Of a stretch of DNA of 11,135 nucleotides, positions 7,988 to 11,135 are shown piece by piece. Origin of the DNA: Gloeopeniophorella convolvens (Eukaryota > Basidiomycota > Agaricomycetes > Russulales); contig WTXD01000367.1 of the NCBI GenBank assembly GCA_022496205.1, forward strand, positions 1 through 11,135, written 5' to 3'. The position numbers were made by a program, and so were the translations under genes. The notes beneath the pieces were generated by a model that worked only from the letters and a program-made list of their open reading frames with translations, made no database searches and was not told the origin of the DNA. Numbering within the stretch: the first letter of the stretch is position 1; each line of letters starts with the position of its first letter.

Positions 7988-8006
7988 TGGGCGTCTGAGA
8001 CACCCG
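7988..8006. repeat. palindrome copy 8 (diverged)
   Basis: TGGGCGTCTGAGACACCCG. The innermost C/G pair has become T/A in both arms (GTCT/AGAC), while two outer right-arm positions have drifted. It is an isolated copy, 1.2 kb from the 6.6-6.8 kb cluster. Confidence 0.55.
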
Positions 8007-8218
8007 CCGCTACACCGTTGATAGCCTGCTTGAGCAGCCAAGCAGCGGAGATGCAGAAGAGAGAGTTCGGGGGTAGCGTTAAAAAGTCAAGGGAACGTGT
8101 AGGATGATAAGGGAAGGACTAGAGAAGCACCCAGGCGCGTCGGCGGGATCTGCGATATCAATCCGGCGCTGATCCGGGAATCCGCAAACAAACGAGTGAC
8201 TAGAAAGGAACGAAGGGA

Positions 8219-8270
8219 CGCAAGACGCAAGCCGCAAGGACACAAGACCGCACGCAAACCGCAAGACCGC
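8219..8270. repeat. degenerate CGCAAG-type short repeats
   Basis: A purine/C-rich tract in which variants of CGCAAGAC recur about every 7-10 bases (ACGCAAGACGCAAGCCGCAA and so on). It directly abuts the outer edge of the gypsy LTR at 8271. Confidence 0.5.
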
Positions 8271-8925
8271 TGTCAGGACTCACTCGCGGAGTGCGCGCAG
8301 AGAGGATAGCAGAGGGTTTGGAGAGCGTCACAAGGGGGGAACAGAAGATGAGCTGCGAGTATTGCAGATACGAGGGGGAACACACTAACAGTGCTATTGC
8401 AGTGCTAGGTACAGATGAGAGTGCCACAGATGGACAGTCTGAGGACCACTGGGCGATACATGGGGGTCTTATATACTACTGGAGACCCCCCAGACGAGTC
8501 TGGTCTAATTACTGATGGGGATTCCAGAGGGGATTCCCCATAACCTCTCCTCTCTGATACCCTTCTTAGATTCCATCGCAGAGTGGGGCTTGAGGCCCCA
8601 TGGAGTTCTTGATGATCAGAGTCCCAAAGAGGACGCATGAAGTGTTTCACCTTGATCAAGGTTCTGGTTACTTTGGGACGAGTAATATGGCCATTCTGAG
8701 AGATCCTTAGTCCGGGATCTTGGGGGTATTCCAGGGTTAATTGGCCATTAGGGAGTAGGGCGAGAAATGGGGGTGAAGGGTCACATGATGCATTTCGACT
8801 TGTAGTCGCAATGTGAGTGGTACACGTCGCATTGTGAGCGACGCGTAGGGTATTTACTGGTAGGGCTGGATTTGCTCTAGTGTTCTGAGCAGTTCGACCT
8901 CCTTGAGGCCTTAGTGTTCGTGACA
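8271..8925 (-). repeat. 3' LTR of the gypsy element, 655 bp
   Basis: TGTCA...TGACA ends, a close match to 3147-3798. TATATAAG occurs on the minus strand at 8475-8468, with the dyad CCAGAC-GA-GTCTGG at 8490-8503 just upstream. Differences from the solo copy are mostly transitions, several at CpG. In gene sense the LTR begins right after the polypurine tract, which fixes its U3 edge at 8925. Confidence 0.92.
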
Positions 8926-8940
8926 TTATCCCCTCTTTAT
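8926..8940 (-). promoter_or_regulatory. polypurine tract
   Basis: ATAAAGAGGGGATAA on the minus strand directly precedes the LTR terminus TGTCACG. This is the expected place and composition for the primer of plus-strand DNA synthesis in LTR retrotransposons. Confidence 0.75.
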
Positions 8941-10217
8941 GATTGCGCTGCGCCTGAAGCGCACTGATAAGTCTGTCATGAGCGAGTGATAGTGGTTGCG
9001 GCATAGAGGGGTGTTGTTGGTGGAATGAGTGAACAGTTTCCATGGCGTGTTTCATTTCCGAGTAAGGGACCCATGAATTTTCAGAGTCAGGGTAACCTTT
9101 CCACTTGACAAGGTATTGAACGGCTCGTCGGTTTCTAGTGGTTCAGCTCTTGATAATTGTTTCAATCTCGTAGTGTCCTTCTTCATCGTCAATGATTTCA
9201 GGTGGGGGTGTTGAAAAGTTAGGTCCGTGAGCGGTGGTTTCTTTGTATGGGGAAATGAGTGAGTTGTGAAAGACGGGGTGAATGTGCCAATGGTCGGGTA
9301 GTTTGAGTTTACTGGTGACCGCGTAGGAGGTGATGACTTTAAATGGTCCATAACGTTTGGGTGCTAACTTTGCCTTTGGATGTGTTGTACGAAGGTTCTT
9401 TGCTTCTAGCCAGACAAGATCTCCTTCTTTGTATTTGTGTTCTGGTCCGTCCGGCCTAGAGTGTTTCATGATTTCTGCGGCGTTTTCTAAGCTCGCTTTG
9501 ATTTCGGTGCGGATTTGCTCGAGTAGTATGAGACGTTGTTCGGCAGATTCAACTTGGGAACCGAGTTGTGGTGGTGGAATGAATTCAGGGAGGAAGCCAT
9601 ACCAGGCTAGGAAGGGTGCAATATGGGTAGCTGAGTGCTGGCGATTATTGTGTGCAAACTCCATGAACGGGATGAGGTCAACCCAGTTGTCTTGTTGATA
9701 ATTGCAGAAGACTCGTAGGTATTGTTCTAGTTCTTGGTTAACTCGTTCTGTTTTGCCGTCGGTCTGAGGGTGGTATGCAGTACTGAGGGTGAGAGTTACT
9801 TGAAGTCGTTTCCAGACTTCTTGCATAAATTGCGATGCGAATTGCGGTCCTCTATCGGAGATAACTTGTTTAGGAAGTCCAGTGCGCTTCCAGACATAAT
9901 TGATATAGAGGTCGGCAGTTTGTTCTGAGGTGATAGTCTTATGACAGGGAGCGATGATAGTGGCTTTGGTGAAGCGGTCAACTACGACGTAGAGTGAGTC
10001 GTATCCCTTTGAGATAGGGAGGTCGGTAATGAAGTCCATGGTGATGACTTCCCAGGGACGGTTTGGGATTTCGTTCGGATGCAGTGGAATGGGATTAGGG
10101 TGTTGTCGTTTAGTGGTTTGGCAAGTGGCACAGCCGTCGACATATTCTTTGATGAACTTGGATATTCGAGGCCACCAGTACTCTCGAGAGACTAGTTTGT
10201 AAGTTTTCCATCTTCCT
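8926..10217 (-). pseudogene. gypsy pol fragment: integrase and chromodomain
   Basis: Frame from 10217: RWKTYKLVSREYWWPRISKF with CATC, the second half of the HHCC zinc-binding domain (the HH part is lost). The integrase core then begins (MDFITDLP, with catalytic Asp), followed by SDRGPQF and TERVNQELEQYLR, giving D-35-E spacing between the second and third acidic residues. The GPY/F module KLAPKRYGPFKVI and the PVFHNSLISPY segment follow. The chromodomain starts GHYEIETIIKS and is cut by a TGA at 9143-9145, but the same frame goes on with the hallmark VQYLVKWKGYPDSENSWVPY, so the stop is a single lesion (CGA to TGA fits). The frame then runs through the polypurine tract into the LTR. The chromodomain would normally direct integration to marked chromatin. 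The element is inactive because it is truncated and carries a stop. Confidence 0.9.
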
Positions 10218-10234
10218 GGGTTTAGGGTTTAGGG
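10218..10234 (+). repeat. interstitial telomere-like tract
   Basis: GGGTTTAGGGTTTAGGG, in the same orientation and of the same unit as the chromosome-end array. It starts exactly where the integrase frame breaks; one or two G residues are shared with the element's own sequence, a microhomology. Confidence 0.85.
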
Positions 10235-10307
10235 CGACGTGAGACGACGAGGAGCGCAGCGAGCGGAGCGAGCAAGCGACGAAGTTGTCGAGCGGAGCGG
10301 CCGGGTG

Positions 10308-10352
10308 AACTGGGTATCCCTCGATTGAAGGATGAGAGATACCCCCCCAGTT
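10308..10352. repeat. inverted repeat with bulge
   Basis: AACTGGGTATC (10308-10318) faces GATAC (10338-10342) and CCAGTT (10347-10352); a run of seven C makes the right arm longer, leaving a bulge. Confidence 0.5.
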
Positions 10353-10402
10353 TCGCAGTGCTTATCAACACCTGCCGCAGACGATTAAGTCAGCGTTTCT
10401 CG

Positions 10403-10417
10403 CGCCCCGAAGGGGCG
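10403..10417. repeat. hairpin CGCCCC-GAA-GGGGCG
   Basis: A perfect 6-bp stem with a GAA triloop closed by C-G. Confidence 0.75.
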
Positions 10418-10440
10418 ACGAGGACACAACAGTCAGTAAT

Positions 10441-10474
10441 CCTGGCTCACCGGAGTGAAGGCTCGTAAGCCAGG
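10441..10474. repeat. compound hairpin
   Basis: CCTGGCT (10441-10447) pairs with AGCCAGG (10468-10474). Inside lies TCAC-CGGA-GTGA, and GGCT-CGTA-AGCC is an alternative pairing. Confidence 0.6.
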
Positions 10475-10488
10475 TTTGACGACAAGAC

Positions 10489-10506
10489 CCACATCCTCCG
10501 ATGTGG
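10489..10506. repeat. hairpin CCACATC-CTCC-GATGTGG
   Basis: A perfect 7-bp stem with a four-base loop. Confidence 0.75.
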
Positions 10507-10562
10507 AGGCCTGAATGACGTCAAAAAGAACAATCTAGAGTACAGACCCACCTTGCGCCGCG

Positions 10563-10578
10563 AGGTCGAGACAGACCT
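10563..10578. repeat. hairpin AGGTC-GAGACA-GACCT
   Basis: A 5-bp stem with a six-base loop; weak on its own and listed as part of the series. Confidence 0.4.
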
Positions 10579-10672
10579 AGAGCGGGACGACGTCAGTACA
10601 GCGTCGGCGATAACGACGTACCAATGTAGCAGGGGAGCGGACTCGGGGAATCCCGAAGTCTGAAAGAGGAAT

Positions 10673-10930
10673 CACGTGAGTCTACATTTATCGAAAAAGA
10701 CATGCATATCCTCGCCCACCCAAGGCCCGGCCGAAGCCAGGCAGCAGAAACCTCGAAGGGAGGTCCCGCGACAAGGGGGGTGATCCTTTTGCAAGCGATA
10801 ACACAACTTACCACGTGAGAGAACCTGACGAACGACAGGCCGACCGGTTCGGTCACGTGCGAAGCACGTGACCTGTCACGTACCCCGAAGGGTCACGTGA
10901 CGTGAACCGGAATATCCGTAAGATCACGTG
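10673..10930. promoter_or_regulatory. cluster of six CACGTG boxes
   Basis: CACGTG at 10673, 10812, 10854, 10865, 10894 and 10925, five of them as TCACGTG on one strand or the other with A or G following. This is the E-box core bound by bHLH proteins; TCACGTG is also the Cbf1/CDEI-type site of yeasts. Only two other copies, near 3655 and 5540, were found in the other ~10.6 kb. The bound protein and role are inference. Confidence 0.6.
10851..10873. repeat. perfect 10-bp-stem hairpin with GAA loop
   Basis: GGTCACGTGC, then GAA, then GCACGTGACC. It combines two CACGTG boxes in one dyad, and its tip GCGAAGC is a sequence known to form an unusually stable DNA mini-hairpin. Confidence 0.85.
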
Positions 10931-10973
10931 ACACCATGCAGGTCACGCACCTTTAAACCCCAACCTTAGCCGA

Positions 10974-11135
10974 TTTAGGGTTTAGGGTTTAGGGTTTAGG
11001 GTTTAGGGTTTAGGGTTTAGGGTTTAGGGTTTAGGGTTTAGGGTTTAGGGTTTAGGGTTTAGGGTTTAGGGTTTAGGGTTTAGGGTTTAGGGTTTAGGGT
11101 TTAGGGTTTAGGGTTAGGGTTTAGGGTTTAGGGTT
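10974..11135 (+). repeat. terminal telomere array, TTTAGGG
   Basis: Twenty-two copies of the 7-mer TTTAGGG and a single 6-mer TTAGGG at 11114-11119, ending in a partial TT at the window edge. The G-rich strand runs towards the right end, as expected for the 3' end of a chromosome. Confidence 0.97.

Larger units (their letters stand above)
7441..8218. other. intergenic, mostly featureless
   Basis: No coding frame with convincing composition. It holds one inverted repeat (7680-7718) and one diverged palindrome (7988-8006), each listed separately. Confidence 0.5.
8271..10217 (-). mobile_element. 5'-truncated Ty3/gypsy retrotransposon with chromodomain
   Basis: The 3' part of a chromovirus-type element read on the minus strand: integrase, GPY/F module, chromodomain, polypurine tract and 3' LTR. 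Everything upstream (5' LTR, primer site, gag, protease, reverse transcriptase, RNase H) is missing. The break falls inside the integrase zinc-binding region at 10217, where telomere-like repeats begin. Without its promoter LTR and reverse transcriptase it cannot move by itself. Confidence 0.9.
10235..10973. other. telomere-associated segment rich in hairpins
   Basis: About 740 bp between the interstitial tract and the telomere, with no credible coding frame. It begins with a GAGCG-rich tract (10250-10300), contains a chain of short inverted repeats (listed separately), a perfect TGACGTCA at 10516-10523, and six CACGTG boxes in its last 300 bp. Lying between two telomeric tracts, it resembles in arrangement the subtelomeric units of other fungi, such as yeast Y' elements, though I see no sequence link. 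Confidence 0.7.

Noticed and set aside
8200..8427. Short minus-strand frame starting MALSSVPSTAIALL, also at 3094-3300
   Set aside because: Shared only because both LTRs contain it; the two copies diverge by frame-changing indels after about 20 codons.
10593..10856. 87-residue minus-strand reading frame in the telomere-associated segment
   Set aside because: Lies over the CACGTG cluster, has no recognisable domain, and is better explained by GC-rich structured DNA lacking stops.
10974..11135. Plant origin because of TTTAGGG
   Set aside because: Intron sizes of 51-81 nt, gene density and the retrotransposon type point to a fungus; the telomere unit alone is not decisive.

Overview
The window is the extreme end of a fungal chromosome, most likely an agaricomycete basidiomycete. 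The evidence is the terminal telomere at 10974-11135, very short introns (51-81 nt, GT...AG with CTNAY-like branch sites), a chromodomain-type Ty3/gypsy retrotransposon and solo LTRs. All recognisable genes lie on the minus strand and point away from the telomere. Family calls rest on my reading of motifs, not on a database search.

From left to right: (1) 1-3146 is a decayed SNF2-like helicase gene. Its helicase C-terminal half is readable, but it is split by a 368-bp copia-like solo LTR with a 5-bp target duplication, carries a ~0.5 kb non-coding block with palindromes, has motif VI GR changed to GH, and has lost its ATPase N-terminus. (2) 3147-3798 is a solo gypsy LTR without a convincing target duplication; it fuses the truncated helicase to the truncated 3' end of another gene. 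(3) 3750-6203 is a long three-exon gene of a family I do not recognise, with a clear TATA box and splice sites. (4) 6204-8270 is mostly non-coding, with palindromes, one small probable two-exon gene (6899-7440) and short repeats. (5) 8271-10217 is the 3' part of a gypsy element: 3' LTR, polypurine tract, chromodomain with an in-frame TGA, and integrase, cut off inside the integrase zinc-binding region. (6) 10218-10234 is a 17-bp telomere-like tract placed exactly at that break. (7) 10235-10973 is a hairpin-rich segment with six CACGTG boxes in its last 300 bp. (8) 10974-11135 is the telomere: 22 TTTAGGG units and one TTAGGG unit.

The layout suggests repeated chromosome-end damage and repair: LTR-LTR recombination deleted sequence at 3.1-3.8 kb, the gypsy element was broken at 10217 and capped by telomeric DNA, and a subtelomeric segment plus a new telomere was added outside that cap. 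Several lesions look like CpG deamination.

The most novel-looking signal is a dispersed 19-bp palindrome, TGGGCGTCC(N)GGACGCCCA. It occurs eight times (five with perfect arms), clustered at roughly 80-145 bp spacing in two non-coding stretches about 4 kb apart. The structured, CACGTG-rich segment next to the telomere is the second.
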